Below are positions 33,867-44,946 of a stretch of 64,000 bases of DNA, one piece after another. Both the position numbers and the translations under genes were made by a program. Under the pieces are notes generated by a model, which saw only the letters and a program-made list of their open reading frames with translations, made no database searches and had not been told where the DNA came from. The stretch is from Sapientia aquatica (lineage in GTDB: Bacteria; Pseudomonadota; Gammaproteobacteria; Burkholderiales; Burkholderiaceae_D). The DNA lies in contig NZ_SMYL01000010.1 in NCBI RefSeq assembly GCF_004358105.1, positions 85,786 to 149,785 on the forward strand, read 5' to 3'. Every line of letters starts with the position of its first letter. Position 1 is the first letter of the stretch.

Positions 33867-36800
33867 TCACTTCGCCCCAACTTTTTGCGCTTCAACTACG
33901 GTTAAGGTTTCGGCGCCGCCCGAAGAACCATACACATCAGGGCGATACATATCGTCAGCATACAGCGGTGGGATGACAAATTTACCCGGCGTTACCACAC
34001 GCAAGCGATAGAACAGATTTAACTCACCTTGGCCCAAACGGGCTGCGGCGACAAAACGATCATCGCGGAATTCAACGTGTTTGATATTCGGATTCTGCAT
34101 CGCTTCAGCCGGATTGAGGTTGTCAAACCGCACCACGCTCATTTGCTCGCCCTGGACAATATTGGTGTTTTCAATTTCCAAGCCGGCCGGAATTCTATCG
34201 ACCACCATGCCAGTGCCGATTAGTGCGCTGGAATTGACTTTAATTTGCATGATGATGGTTTCACCGACCTTCAGGGGGCGGTTACCGATTTCCGTACCAT
34301 CGGGCGCGAACATTTTGCGGCTAAGTTTGATCACGTCATTTTTCGGCGCGAGTAACTTAGTTGGATTGCCAGACAGGCCTAATTCAATCCAAATATTTTC
34401 AGTGAAATTATTTTTAACCTTGATTCCACTGACCAAATCACGCGCCTCCACATCGCGGAACACGGTTGAGTTAGAACTGACATCTTCGCTCTTGCCATTA
34501 ACGCTCAAATTGGCTGTCCACGTGCTGCCGGTATCGAGCGCATAAGAGCGGCCAACTTGGAACAAGGCCATTTTTTCTTGCGTACTGTAGTAGCGGTATT
34601 TGTCCATTTCGGCGGCAACCACTGCTAACAAGTTTTCGCTGCCTTCGAGCTTGATCTGGTGTTGTTGCAACAAGCTATAGGCCAGCGCCGCATCGCGCAA
34701 ATCGCTACCGTAGTCGTACCACCAGTAACCGGTGTTACGCACTTTTTTCAAGCTTTCTTGCAGGGCTGATTTGCTGCGCTCGCCATCACCCATTTGTTTT
34801 AACGCGATACCTAAATGAGTTAATGCCAAACCGCTAGCAGCCAAGGCGCGCGATTCGTGCAATTGGCGCAAGGTTGCCAAGGGCGCTTTGTTGGTGCGGG
34901 ATAACACATAACCGCCGAACGCCAAAACATTAAAGCGACCATTATCTTTTACCCGATTTTCGCGCCAGATCGTGTCGTTCTCGGCTTTGATTTGTGCCGC
35001 ATTGCTCGGTAAGCGCGAGACACCTTCTTGCAAACCGCGTAGCAAGAAATCCATTGCCTTGTTAAACATTGCATCCGGCACGCTAAAGCCTTGCTCGTGC
35101 GCATCGACTAGGAAATTGCTGACATAGGCCGATAACCAATATTCGTAATCGGACGCATTGCCCCACAAACTAAAGCCGCCATTTGGCGCTTGCATGGTCG
35201 CCAAACGCGAGATCGCCTGATCGATCATCACTACGCGCTGTTCGCGGGTGAATGTTTGCAAGCCGAATTTTTTGGCTAGCGTTTCATCGATAAATAAATG
35301 CGGATACGCCGTGCTGGTCGTTTGTTCAGCGCAGCCGTAAGGATAGGTCAGCAACCCGTGCACCGCAGCGCGCACATCAATTGGCGCTTTGTTCGACACC
35401 AAGATATGCGCCAAGACCGAGCTTGGATACATGCCGGATAAGTCTGGGTCTTTGATCTCTAAGGTTTCGCCCGGTTTGATGACGTAGCGCTTTTTAAGCT
35501 GTTGCTGCTGGGTCGGCGCTTGCACCATCAATGGGAAATCGCGTTCAATCTTGATGTCTTTGCCAGTGATTTTTAGATTGACGTTTTGCAGTCCCAAGCT
35601 GCCGCGTGCTTCCAGCGGAAAACGTAACGTGGTTTTTTGCTGATCTTTGAGCGACACCGTGCGCTGCGCTTCGCCGATCTTCAAACCGTCGCCGCCGTTC
35701 ATGTTAAGACTAAAGTCTTGCGCGCTGCCCGACAAGTTAGTCAGGTCTAAAGCGATCAATGCGTTGTCACCCAAGGACAAGAATCGTGGTGTCGCAATCT
35801 CAGCCACCAGCGGCGCTGCGACCAGTAATTCTTTATCGCTAGAACCGTAACGATCTGAGCCATTGACCACCGCCATCAAGCGCAAGGTGCCATTGAAGTC
35901 GGGGATGGGTAAGGTGATTTCGGCGACGCCTTGATCGTTCAATAAAACGGGCCCGCTGAACAGATCAACCAGTTTGACTTTCTTCGGTAAATTTTTGGTC
36001 GGCTTAGGCGTGTTATCACCACCGAATTTGAGCTTACCTTTTTGTCCGGCCATTTTTTCAATCAAACGACCATAAACATCGTGCAAATCCGCGCCATAAC
36101 GCAAGCGCCCAAAGAAGAACTCATGCGGGTCGGGCGTATTGAATTTGGTGATGTTCAAAATACCGACATCGACCGCGGACAAGGTCACCATCGCTTTTTG
36201 ACCTTTAGCTTGCGGCACGCTGATTTTGATCTTAACGCTGGTATCTGGTCGGATTTTGGCTGGCGCATCGATAGCGACGGCGAGTTTGCGATCAGCCCGA
36301 TCTAGCGGCAGGGCGACGATGCCTAAAGCGCGCGCTGGCGTGACTTTGCTGCCTTCGTTACCTGGACGCAGAACCACAGCCGAGATGTATAAATCGTGGC
36401 GTTTCCAATCGGCTTTAATTGGAATGTTGACCGTGCTACCGCTGGCGGAAACCGCCACCCGTTTTAACCACAGGGTTTTGTCGCCTTCAACCGTGATCAA
36501 GGCTTCGCCATTATGCGGTGGCGTAATGGTGAGTTGCGCCGTGTCGCCTTCTTTGTAAGCGGCTTTATCTAATTTCAGCGCGACTCGATCTGGACGATTG
36601 CCCTGTGCTTCGTCTGCTTGTGCATTCCAGCCGGCGTAGAAGCGGTAGATCGTCGTTAAGCTGGTGGCAGGATCGAGTACCTCTAAGCGATAGCGACCAT
36701 ATTTAACCGGCAAGCGTAATTGACCGCGCGCATTGGCACCGATAGTGACGGTGCTGGTGCCGACCAATTCTTCGGTTTCGGTAAAGCCCGATTGCCAACC

Positions 36801-39014
36801 GCCGTGATCGGCAAAGCGCCAGTAGTAATTGCGGTCTTCGCGGAATAAGCGCACTGGCAAGCCGCTGCTAGCTAATAATTTGCCGGCCGCATCGGTGCGA
36901 ATGACTTCAAATTCGACTGGGCTGTTTTCAGTGGCATAAGCACCGGTGAAAGTTGGACGAACACCAACCAAGCTAGCCGCAGGCCAAACCGTTTTCTCGA
37001 TGCTGCGCACTACTGGACGACCGCCGCTTTCCAGCAAACTTAAGGTGGTGCGTACGCTAAACGGTGATTGGCGTTTGAGTGTTGGCGACAAATCCACATC
37101 GACCGTTGCTTGGCCTTTGTCGCTTAATGTGTATTCTTCCAACTCTTTGCGGCTCTTGTTTTCGGTCTCGTTCGCGCTACCAAATTCAAAGCCGGGGAAT
37201 TGCTTAGCGAGCGGATTCACATTGCGTTCGTATTGCACTACGCCGAGCAAGCGATTGCCCGAGGCTGGTGCGCCGTATAAATAATTACCGTTGACCTCGA
37301 TCTGATAATTATCTGTTGGAGTTAGGCTGTTTTGTTTGCTGCTTAAATCCAGCTTCATGCGTTCCGGTAAAAATTCTTCTACCCCGAATTTGAACACGGT
37401 GGACGGGATTTTATCGGCTGGATCGGCGCGTAACTCTAACGTCCACGAACCCGTTGCCGCGTCGGCTGGCAAGGCAATATGTTGCAAGAAATAACCGGCA
37501 TAACGTGCATCAGGGCGCCATGTTGCATTAAATTGTTCGCGTCCATCTGGTGCTTTTAATTTGGCTTGAATTGGTTGTGGCGCCACATTATGTCCATCGC
37601 CGTCACGCGCAACCACGGATAAATCAATGCTTTCGCCGGGGCGATATAAATTGCGCCCGGAATACGCAAATAAACGCACTGGTTTATAAGGCTCGCCGGT
37701 CACGGTGTATTCGGACAAATCCAAGGCTGGTTCTTTTAGCGCGAGCAAGGAAATCTGCTGCCCTTTTTTGGCTAACAATACCTTGGCATTTTTAGGCTGT
37801 TCGGCAAACACCGCGTGTCCATCGGCGTCACTTTCAGCCCGAGCTAAGACTTTGCCTTGCTCGTCCAGCCACGATAATTCAACGCCATTGACTGATTTGC
37901 CATCGGCTAAGGAGCTGACAAATACATCGGCTGATTTATCGTACAAGCGCGTGTGTAAACCGATATCGCTGACATAGAAATAAGTGGTTTGGTATTCGCT
38001 GGTAAAGCGTCCTGGCTGGCTCATCACGGCGACATATACGCCCGGTTCTTTCAATTCTTTGACATCTTCAACGGGCAGATAGGTTACGCTGCGCTTGTTC
38101 TTGGTTTGCTCGGTAACATAGCGTCCGGCATACACACTATCGGTAAATTTGCGTAAATCGTCGAGTTGATAACTCTGCACTGCGCCGCGCAAATTGCTGC
38201 GTCGCCAGTCGTAGTTGTAGTTGTAGCCCTCGTCGTTTCCATCTTCGTTGTCGGCCGCTTTTTCTTCTGCGGTTTTCTTTTTGCCGTCAATGACGCGATC
38301 TAAAAAGCGCGGTAATTGGTCTTCTTTGACTTTCAAGAATTGCACATCCACTTCGGGCACATTGACCGTCACAATCGGTAAGCCGCCGTTTTGTTTGGCC
38401 GGTAACACCATGCCGTTGCTGGCGAAGTAAAACGCGGGTGAGACTTGCGCGGTAAGGATAGAGATACGCGATTCACTGGCAAAGGTTTGACCGTTTCTAG
38501 CCGGCAGGCCAACTTTGATTTGCACCACGTAACGAGTTTGTGGATTGATGTGCGGGAAGTACAAAATGCGCGGATTGTCGCCTACCACCCACGCGCCAGA
38601 AACCAGTTTGCCGCCAGTAAAATCAATATCCTTGTTATCGGTGCTGACGGATTTTTTAGCGGGTAACTGGTTGTTGGCGTTTTCAAAATAACCGTTATTG
38701 CCATCGTCTTCATTGTCTGGATTGCTGGCCGCGCGGCGTTTTAATTCGTCGGCGCTCGCGGGCATTTCAAAGACTTGAATGTATTTATCGGCGCTTTTGC
38801 TCGCATCCAGTGGAACGCTAAATGTGAGCGCTAATGCTGGCACGCCATCCAAGCTGCGGTCGCCACCATCGACTAATGTCAACGTCTGATTGGGATCGTC
38901 GCCGCCGTCGAGATTGTCCGCGCTGTGTTTGTGCTTGAAATACCACGCCCCACCAATTAATGAAGCAAGTACCGCAAAAATAACGAGGAGCTTGGTCGCT
39001 GAAAATTGGCGCAT
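33867..39014 (-). CDS. Bacterial alpha-2-macroglobulin (YfhM/ECAM-like)
   Basis: The start ATG 39014 is chosen over a TTG at 39029 because AGGAAA precedes it. The protein is about 1715 residues, close to the 1,650 of the E. coli homologue. An N-terminal signal or anchor (TKLLVIFAVLASLIGGAWYF) is followed by tandem MG domains. The thioester-domain motif TYPYGCAEQTTS contains the Cys and Gln that form the covalent protease trap, and a C-terminal receptor-like domain ends the protein. The family inhibits proteases in the periplasm by trapping them. Downstream pbpC is its usual partner. Confidence 0.96.
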   Translation of the reverse strand: MRQFSATKLLVIFAVLASLIGGAWYFKHKHSADNLDGGDDPNQTLTLVDGGDRSLDGVPALALTFSVPLDASKSADKYIQVFEMPASADELKRRAASNPDNEDDGNNGYFENANNQLPAKKSVSTDNKDIDFTGGKLVSGAWVVGDNPRILYFPHINPQTRYVVQIKVGLPARNGQTFASESRISILTAQVSPAFYFASNGMVLPAKQNGGLPIVTVNVPEVDVQFLKVKEDQLPRFLDRVIDGKKKTAEEKAADNEDGNDEGYNYNYDWRRSNLRGAVQSYQLDDLRKFTDSVYAGRYVTEQTKNKRSVTYLPVEDVKELKEPGVYVAVMSQPGRFTSEYQTTYFYVSDIGLHTRLYDKSADVFVSSLADGKSVNGVELSWLDEQGKVLARAESDADGHAVFAEQPKNAKVLLAKKGQQISLLALKEPALDLSEYTVTGEPYKPVRLFAYSGRNLYRPGESIDLSVVARDGDGHNVAPQPIQAKLKAPDGREQFNATWRPDARYAGYFLQHIALPADAATGSWTLELRADPADKIPSTVFKFGVEEFLPERMKLDLSSKQNSLTPTDNYQIEVNGNYLYGAPASGNRLLGVVQYERNVNPLAKQFPGFEFGSANETENKSRKELEEYTLSDKGQATVDVDLSPTLKRQSPFSVRTTLSLLESGGRPVVRSIEKTVWPAASLVGVRPTFTGAYATENSPVEFEVIRTDAAGKLLASSGLPVRLFREDRNYYWRFADHGGWQSGFTETEELVGTSTVTIGANARGQLRLPVKYGRYRLEVLDPATSLTTIYRFYAGWNAQADEAQGNRPDRVALKLDKAAYKEGDTAQLTITPPHNGEALITVEGDKTLWLKRVAVSASGSTVNIPIKADWKRHDLYISAVVLRPGNEGSKVTPARALGIVALPLDRADRKLAVAIDAPAKIRPDTSVKIKISVPQAKGQKAMVTLSAVDVGILNITKFNTPDPHEFFFGRLRYGADLHDVYGRLIEKMAGQKGKLKFGGDNTPKPTKNLPKKVKLVDLFSGPVLLNDQGVAEITLPIPDFNGTLRLMAVVNGSDRYGSSDKELLVAAPLVAEIATPRFLSLGDNALIALDLTNLSGSAQDFSLNMNGGDGLKIGEAQRTVSLKDQQKTTLRFPLEARGSLGLQNVNLKITGKDIKIERDFPLMVQAPTQQQQLKKRYVIKPGETLEIKDPDLSGMYPSSVLAHILVSNKAPIDVRAAVHGLLTYPYGCAEQTTSTAYPHLFIDETLAKKFGLQTFTREQRVVMIDQAISRLATMQAPNGGFSLWGNASDYEYWLSAYVSNFLVDAHEQGFSVPDAMFNKAMDFLLRGLQEGVSRLPSNAAQIKAENDTIWRENRVKDNGRFNVLAFGGYVLSRTNKAPLATLRQLHESRALAASGLALTHLGIALKQMGDGERSKSALQESLKKVRNTGYWWYDYGSDLRDAALAYSLLQQHQIKLEGSENLLAVVAAEMDKYRYYSTQEKMALFQVGRSYALDTGSTWTANLSVNGKSEDVSSNSTVFRDVEARDLVSGIKVKNNFTENIWIELGLSGNPTKLLAPKNDVIKLSRKMFAPDGTEIGNRPLKVGETIIMQIKVNSSALIGTGMVVDRIPAGLEIENTNIVQGEQMSVVRFDNLNPAEAMQNPNIKHVEFRDDRFVAAARLGQGELNLFYRLRVVTPGKFVIPPLYADDMYRPDVYGSSGGAETLTVVEAQKVGAK

Positions 39015-39457
39015 GGCGTTTCCTATCAAAGAATAGATCGTGCAGTGATTTTTTGCTTAGTCAGAATGGTGCAGCGAATTGCTGGTAAGACGTGAAGATG
39101 ATGACGCTAAATTGAAATTGATTTGTTGGCAATAGTAGTAACTTCACTATCGTTTGTAAAGCAACTCTTGCGATGAATTTGTGCGGGTTTGATCGGTTTA
39201 TGACCGCTTCATGGCAAGCATCTGAAAAAGCCTTGAACATCGATCAAAATCCGCTAGAAAGGTTAGGTAATTGAGCGCAAAATAGGCGCAATCAAATTAA
39301 AAATAGTTCGAGACAAAACGTAACTTGCTTAGTGATTTAGCTAAGTAAATTGGCAATTTTCATCGAAGAGCGCCGCTTGACGTTAACGTCAACGTAAGAT
39401 AACTTACCGTACCCCAATTATTTCTCACCCTGCGTTACCGCGCTAAGGATGTTACTC
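39015..39457. other. Divergent intergenic region with regulatory palindrome
   Basis: No gene is visible between the macroglobulin and IcmF genes, which are divergent. The region must hold both promoters, and the 16-bp palindrome at 39377-39392 lies near the IcmF start. Confidence 0.5.
39377..39392 (+). promoter_or_regulatory. Perfect palindrome upstream of icmF, LiuR/MerR-like
   Basis: TTGACGTTAACGTCAA is a perfect 16-bp palindrome about 65 bases upstream of the IcmF start. Its TTGACG could itself be a -35 element. Predicted operators of LiuR, a MerR-type regulator of branched-chain amino-acid degradation, have this general form, which agrees with the gene downstream. A second imperfect inverted repeat (GTAAG-ATAA-CTTAC) follows at 39394-39407. 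Confidence 0.65.
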
Positions 39458-42400
39458 ATGACTGATCTATCCGTTTCAGCAAAATTGACCGAATACAAAC
39501 CAAAGAACAAAGTCCGTTTCGTCACAGCCGCGTCGCTCTTCGATGGGCACGATGCGTCGATCAACATCATGCGTCGGATTTTGATGGCCAATGGTGCGGA
39601 AGTAATCCACCTCGGGCATAACCGTTCGGTGGACGATGTAGTAACCGCCGCTCTGCAAGAAGACGCGCAGGGGATTGCGATTTCGAGTTACCAAGGCGGT
39701 CATGTTGAATACTTTAAATACATGATCGATTTGCTGCGTCAACGCGGCGGCGCGCATATTAAAGTGTTTGGCGGTGGTGGCGGTGTGATCGTGCCAGATG
39801 AAATCGCGGATTTGCACGCTTATGGTGTGTCGCGGATTTTTAGCCCAGAAGACGGTCAGCGCATGGGTTTGGTTGGAATGATTTTGTCGATGATTCAAGC
39901 CTGCGACGTGAATTTATCCAGCTATGCACCGACTTCTTTGGCCGCCCTGCAAGAACCCGATTTAGCTACCCGCCAACGCAGTTTGGCGCAATTGATTACC
40001 GCGCTCGAAAACGACGAAGTTGATCCAACCCTAAAGCAAGCAATCCACAAAGAAGCCGAAACCAAGCGCGTGCCAGTTTTGGGCATTACCGGAACGGGTG
40101 GCGCGGGTAAATCGTCTTTGACCGACGAATTAATTCGCCGGATTCGTTTAGATCAAAACGATAAACTCAACATCGCCTTAATTTCCATCGACCCATCACG
40201 CCGCAAATCCGGTGGCGCCTTGCTGGGTGACCGAATTCGTATGAACGCGATTATGCCTTGGGGCGTGGGCAGCGAGCCACGGGTGTTTATGCGCTCTTTG
40301 GCGACACGCGAAGCGGGTTCTGAAATTTCGCCAGCCTTACCCGACGCGATTGCTGCCTGCAAAATCGCTGGCTTTGATTTGGTGATTGTCGAAACCTCCG
40401 GTATCGGCCAAGGGGACGCCGCGATTGTGCAGCACGTTGATACCAGCATGTATGTCATGACGCCAGAATTTGGTGCGGCTTCGCAATTAGAAAAAATCGA
40501 CATGCTCGATTTCGCGGACTTTGTCGCCATTAACAAATTCGACCGCAAAGGCGCACTCGATGCCTTGCGCGACGTGGCTAAACAAGTGCAGCGCAATCAC
40601 GAGTTGTGGTCGCTCAAGCCCGAACAAATGCCCGTCTATGGCACCCAAGCGTCGCGCTTTAATGACGATGGCGTCACCGCGCTGTACCAAGGATTACTAG
40701 AAAAATTAGTCCAGCAAGGTTTGCCACTGCAACCGAGCAAATTACCAAAAATCGATACCCGTTTCTCTAGCGGTAAAAACGTCATCGTGCCGCCTGCGCG
40801 CAGCCGCTATTTGGCTGAGATCGCCGACTGCATCCGTCATTACCACCGCTACACCGCCAAGCAAGTCAACTTCGCACGTGAAAAACAGCAGTTGCAAGCC
40901 TCGGTGAAAATGCTGCACAAAGCCGGTAGAACGGTGGACATGGATGATTTAATTCAAGAGCGCGACAATCACTTGGATGCTAATTCCAAGCAGTTGTTAA
41001 ATAGCTGGCCCGACATGCAAGCCGCGTATGCGGGCGATGAATACGTGGTCAAAATTCGCGATAAAGAAATCCGTACCGGTTTAATTTTTAATACCTTATC
41101 CGGCACCAAAATCCGCAAAGTGTCCTTGCCAAAATTTGTCGATCACGGCGAGATTTTGCGTTGGCTGATGTTGGAAAACGTCCCCGGTTCATTCCCGTTC
41201 ACCGCGGGCGTCTTCGCCTTTAAACGCGAAGGCGAAGACCCAACCCGCATGTTTGCCGGTGAAGGCGATCCATTCCGCACCAATCGCCGCTTTAAATTAG
41301 TCTCGCAGGGCATGCCGGCAAAACGGTTATCGACCGCGTTTGACTCCGTGACCTTGTATGGCGCCGACCCAGCAGTGCGGCCCGATATTTACGGTAAGGT
41401 CGGTAATTCTGGCGTCTCGGTTGCTACCTTGGATGACATGAAAGTGCTGTACGACGGTTTCGATTTATGCGATCCAGCGACCTCGGTGTCGATGACGATC
41501 AACGGCCCCGCGCCGACGATTTTGGCGTTCTTTATGAATACCGCAATCGATCAACAAATGGATAAATTCCGCGCCGATAACAAGCGCGAACCGAGTGCGG
41601 ACGAAGCCGCTAAGATCAAGGCCTGGGTTTTGCAAAACGTGCGCGGCACCGTGCAAGCCGATATTTTGAAAGAAGATCAAGGCCAGAACACCTGCATCTT
41701 CTCGACCGAATTTTCACTCAAAGTGATGGGCGATATTCAGGAATATTTTGTGCACCATCAAGTGCGTAATTTTTACTCGGTGTCGATCTCGGGCTACCAC
41801 ATTGCCGAAGCAGGCGCGAATCCGATTTCGCAATTGGCGTTCACGTTGTCGAACGGCTTTACGTTCGTCGAAGCCTATTTAGCTCGCGGCATGCATATCG
41901 ATGATTTCGCCGCCAACTTGTCGTTCTTCTTTAGTAACGGCATGGATCCCGAATACACCGTGTTAGGTCGTGTAGCGCGCCGCATTTGGGCGGTGGCAAT
42001 GCGCGATAAATACGGCGCGAATGATCGCAGCCAAAAGCTGAAATATCACATCCAAACCAGCGGTCGTTCTTTGCACGCGCAAGAGATCGACTTCAATGAT
42101 ATTCGCACCACCTTGCAAGCCTTGATTGCGATTTACGACAACTGCAATTCCTTGCACACCAATGCCTACGATGAAGCGATTACCACACCGACCGATGATT
42201 CTGTGCGGCGCGCTTTGGCGATTCAATTAATTATCAACCGCGAGTGGGGCTTGGCTAAAAATGAGAACCCAATTCAAGGTAGCTTCATCATCGAAGAATT
42301 GACCGATTTAGTGGAAGAAGCGGTGATGCAAGAGTTCGAGCGCATTGCAGAACGCGGCGGTGTGTTGGGCGCCATGGAAACCGGCTATCAACGCGGTAAG

Positions 42401-42742
42401 ATTCAAGAAGAATCCATGCATTACGAACACATGAAGCACGACGGTAGTTTGCCCATTATTGGCGTCAATACCTTCCGCAATCCGAAAGCTGGCGAAGCAC
42501 CGCAGAAGATTGAATTGGCGCGTTCGACCGACGAGGAAAAGCAATCGCAACTCCAACGTTTGGAAGCTTTCCACGCCAAACATGCCAGCGAAGCACCAGC
42601 CGCTTTGGCCGCTTTGCAGCAAGCCGCGATTGCCAATGAAAACGTGTTTAATCAATTGATGAGCGCAGCGCGAGTTTGCTCGTTAGGACAAATCACGACG
42701 GCTTTATTTGAAGTGGGTGGGCAATACCGACGCAATATGTAA
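39458..42742 (+). CDS. icmF: Fused isobutyryl-CoA mutase (IcmF)
   Basis: About 1094 residues from ATG 39458, where AAGGA lies eight bases upstream; an ATG at 39449 is in frame. Domains in order are a cobalamin-binding domain with the cobalt-ligand motif [13 protein letters not shown], a MeaI-type GTPase chaperone with the P-loop [13 protein letters not shown] and ETSGIGQGD switch, and the mutase substrate barrel ([38 protein letters not shown]). This order is the hallmark of the fused IcmF. It interconverts isobutyryl-CoA and n-butyryl-CoA, linking valine degradation with fatty-acid metabolism. It is B12-dependent and lies downstream of a LiuR-like palindrome. Confidence 0.96.
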   Translation: MTDLSVSAKLTEYKPKNKVRFVTAASLFDGHDASINIMRRILMANGAEVIHLGHNRSVDDVVTAALQEDAQGIAISSYQGGHVEYFKYMIDLLRQRGGAHIKVFGGGGGVIVPDEIADLHAYGVSRIFSPEDGQRMGLVGMILSMIQACDVNLSSYAPTSLAALQEPDLATRQRSLAQLITALENDEVDPTLKQAIHKEAETKRVPVLGITGTGGAGKSSLTDELIRRIRLDQNDKLNIALISIDPSRRKSGGALLGDRIRMNAIMPWGVGSEPRVFMRSLATREAGSEISPALPDAIAACKIAGFDLVIVETSGIGQGDAAIVQHVDTSMYVMTPEFGAASQLEKIDMLDFADFVAINKFDRKGALDALRDVAKQVQRNHELWSLKPEQMPVYGTQASRFNDDGVTALYQGLLEKLVQQGLPLQPSKLPKIDTRFSSGKNVIVPPARSRYLAEIADCIRHYHRYTAKQVNFAREKQQLQASVKMLHKAGRTVDMDDLIQERDNHLDANSKQLLNSWPDMQAAYAGDEYVVKIRDKEIRTGLIFNTLSGTKIRKVSLPKFVDHGEILRWLMLENVPGSFPFTAGVFAFKREGEDPTRMFAGEGDPFRTNRRFKLVSQGMPAKRLSTAFDSVTLYGADPAVRPDIYGKVGNSGVSVATLDDMKVLYDGFDLCDPATSVSMTINGPAPTILAFFMNTAIDQQMDKFRADNKREPSADEAAKIKAWVLQNVRGTVQADILKEDQGQNTCIFSTEFSLKVMGDIQEYFVHHQVRNFYSVSISGYHIAEAGANPISQLAFTLSNGFTFVEAYLARGMHIDDFAANLSFFFSNGMDPEYTVLGRVARRIWAVAMRDKYGANDRSQKLKYHIQTSGRSLHAQEIDFNDIRTTLQALIAIYDNCNSLHTNAYDEAITTPTDDSVRRALAIQLIINREWGLAKNENPIQGSFIIEELTDLVEEAVMQEFERIAERGGVLGAMETGYQRGKIQEESMHYEHMKHDGSLPIIGVNTFRNPKAGEAPQKIELARSTDEEKQSQLQRLEAFHAKHASEAPAALAALQQAAIANENVFNQLMSAARVCSLGQITTALFEVGGQYRRNM

Positions 42743-42809
42743 GGTGTCGGCAGGATTCGGTTGTTGAGGTTTTTACTAAAGCAGAAATTTCATAGCAAAG
42801 GCGTAATCA

Positions 42810-43841
42810 ATGTCGGCCAATCAAGCGGGTTCCAAAGGATTAAAAATTGCCGTATTGGGTGCCGGTTCTATTGGCACTTATCTTGGTGCTGCGTTGATTG
42901 CCGTCGGGGCTGATGTGGTGTTGATTGGTCGGGCACGGATGCAGCAATTGGTCGCCACGGCAGGTGTGCGCTTGAGCGACTTGAATGGTCGTAGCGTGAG
43001 TTTATCGCCCGAGCAAATCAACTACACCCAAGAGCCGCAAGCCCTCGCCGATGCCGATTTAATTCTGGTCACCGTCAAAAGTGCTGACACGGCGCACGCT
43101 GGACAACAAATCGCGCAATTCGCCAAGGCCGGCGCGATGGTAATTAGTTTTCAAAACGGAATCGGAAACGCTCACACGTTGCGCCAAGTTTTACCAAGCC
43201 ACACGGTCTTGGGCGGCATGGTGCCGTTTAACGTGGTGCTCACCGATCAAGGCGTGTTTCATCGGGCTACCGAAGGCGATTTGGAGCTGGAAGCCGCGCC
43301 CGAATTACTCACTTGGTCAGCCTTATTTGCTAAAGCTGGATTGCCCCTGCAACCGAGCAGCGACTTTACCCAAATCCAATGGGGTAAGTTGATTTTAAAT
43401 CTGAATAATGCGATTAATTCGCTCTCGGGTTTGCCGCTTAAAGCCGAATTGTCCCAGCAAGTTTTTCGCCGTTGTTTGGCCGGTTTAATCGAAGAAGCGG
43501 TCACCGTCATGCGCGCTGCGGGCATTAAGCCCGCCAAAATCAGCAAAGTCGATCCAAGTTGGCTGCCGACGATTTTGCGCATGCCCGATTTGCTGTTTAA
43601 GCAAATGGCGGCTTCCATGTTGCGCATCGACCCCGAAGCGCGTTCCTCCATGTGGGACGACCTACAAGCCAAACGCCGCACGGAAGTCGATTACCTAAAC
43701 GGCGCGATCGTCACCTTGGCTGAATCGCTCGGTTTGGATGCACCGCTGAATCGTCGTATCGTCGCTTTAATCCGCCGCGCCGAGCAGGGCGAACTCAGTG
43801 CGCTAACGGGCGACCAGTTGTTGTCGGAACTATATCCTTGA
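42810..43841 (+). CDS. 2-dehydropantoate 2-reductase family protein (ApbA/PanE)
   Basis: The 343-residue enzyme has the NADPH-binding motif IAVLGAGSIGTYLGAALI and the family blocks LVTVKSADT, VISFQNGIGNAHTL and SMWDDLQAKRRTEVDYLNGA, the last containing the substrate-binding lysine region. It normally reduces ketopantoate to pantoate for coenzyme A synthesis. Paralogues with other 2-keto substrates are common, and the location between IcmF and an IclR regulator may point to a catabolic copy rather than the housekeeping panE. It starts 67 bases after icmF in the same direction, with an AAAGG upstream. Confidence 0.9.
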   Translation: MSANQAGSKGLKIAVLGAGSIGTYLGAALIAVGADVVLIGRARMQQLVATAGVRLSDLNGRSVSLSPEQINYTQEPQALADADLILVTVKSADTAHAGQQIAQFAKAGAMVISFQNGIGNAHTLRQVLPSHTVLGGMVPFNVVLTDQGVFHRATEGDLELEAAPELLTWSALFAKAGLPLQPSSDFTQIQWGKLILNLNNAINSLSGLPLKAELSQQVFRRCLAGLIEEAVTVMRAAGIKPAKISKVDPSWLPTILRMPDLLFKQMAASMLRIDPEARSSMWDDLQAKRRTEVDYLNGAIVTLAESLGLDAPLNRRIVALIRRAEQGELSALTGDQLLSELYP

Positions 43842-43932
43842 GTCAGCTTTAGCATTCTTTCGCACCAATTCCCATCTGGTGGGAATTTAGTCTTGAAATA
43901 ACAGAATCTAGTGCTAGGATGCAGCAATATTG

Positions 43933-44712
43933 ATGCAATTTAGCCCTTTCATGACCACCACTTCATCCCCCAGTGCAAGTAAACCAAGCACTTCCATCCC
44001 GACCAGCGAGCGCGTCTTGCAAGTGCTGGCGCACGTAGCTGGCCACGGTAGCTCATTGACAGCGCGAGAACTCGCGGCGCAAACCAAATTACCGTTAAGC
44101 AGCTTGTACCGCCATTTGGCCGCCTTAAAAAAATGGGGCTTGGTGCAAGAACACGCCAACAGCGGCTTTTACCAACCCGGCCCGCTCAGCTTGCAATTGG
44201 CTTGGGGCTTTGATCACCATTCCTATTTAATGCAAATCGCGCACAGCGAGATGGTGAGCTTGATGGAAAAGTCGGGCGAAAGTGTCGGATTGCTGGTGTA
44301 TGTCAATGGTCAGATTATTTGTTTGGATATGCTAGAGAGCAAACAGGCGTTACGTTGTTCATTCTCAAAAGGCCGCGCCAATTCGGTCGTGCACGGCGCG
44401 TCCGCGAAAGCGTTGTTGGCGCATTTGCCGACGGCGGTGTTGGCGCAAATTTTGGCCGACCATCCAGTGGAAGCCGCCTATTTGCCAGAACAATTGGAGC
44501 AATGTCGCCAGCAGGGATACGCGGTGAGTTTGGGCGAAGTGGATCCCGATGTGTGGGGCGTTTCCGCGCCGGTATTTTCGTCGCGTAATCGGATGGAATG
44601 CACCTTGTCGCTGATGGCGCCTGCAGCGCGGGCTGAGGTTCGGGCTGGGGAATTGATCGCGTTGACGCAGGCCGCCGCGGCGCGGATTGGGCGGCAATTA
44701 GCGGGGATTTGA
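43933..44712 (+). CDS. IclR-family transcriptional regulator
   Basis: About 259 residues from ATG 43933, with alternatives at TTG 43930 and ATG 43951. The N-terminal winged helix has the IclR signature (SERVLQVLAHVAGHGSSLTA, then LPLSSLYRHLAALKKWGLVQ). The C-terminal GAF-like effector domain carries VVHGASAKALLAHLP and VWGVSAPVFSSRNRMECTLS. The family senses small carboxylic acids and controls neighbouring catabolic operons. The gene lies between panE-like and hutG, so it may regulate either. No operator was identified. Confidence 0.93.
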   Translation: MQFSPFMTTTSSPSASKPSTSIPTSERVLQVLAHVAGHGSSLTARELAAQTKLPLSSLYRHLAALKKWGLVQEHANSGFYQPGPLSLQLAWGFDHHSYLMQIAHSEMVSLMEKSGESVGLLVYVNGQIICLDMLESKQALRCSFSKGRANSVVHGASAKALLAHLPTAVLAQILADHPVEAAYLPEQLEQCRQQGYAVSLGEVDPDVWGVSAPVFSSRNRMECTLSLMAPAARAEVRAGELIALTQAAAARIGRQLAGI

Positions 44713-44946
44713 CAAAGTTTGGCTAATTTTTGGGTAGCTTTGTTGTGATATTTCTAGATGCTCATTGATTGGTTGACGATCTGGGGCAGGAGCACCCTCT
44801 GGTCTTAAGCCACAAATCGATCCAACGAGAATCCAATACCTTGATACATAACCTACAGACTGGATAAGTCAAAAGCAGAACTATTTTTAACGTACCTAAA
44901 TAAAATCAAACTAACTCCAAATATTAAAACAACCAACAAAACTACC

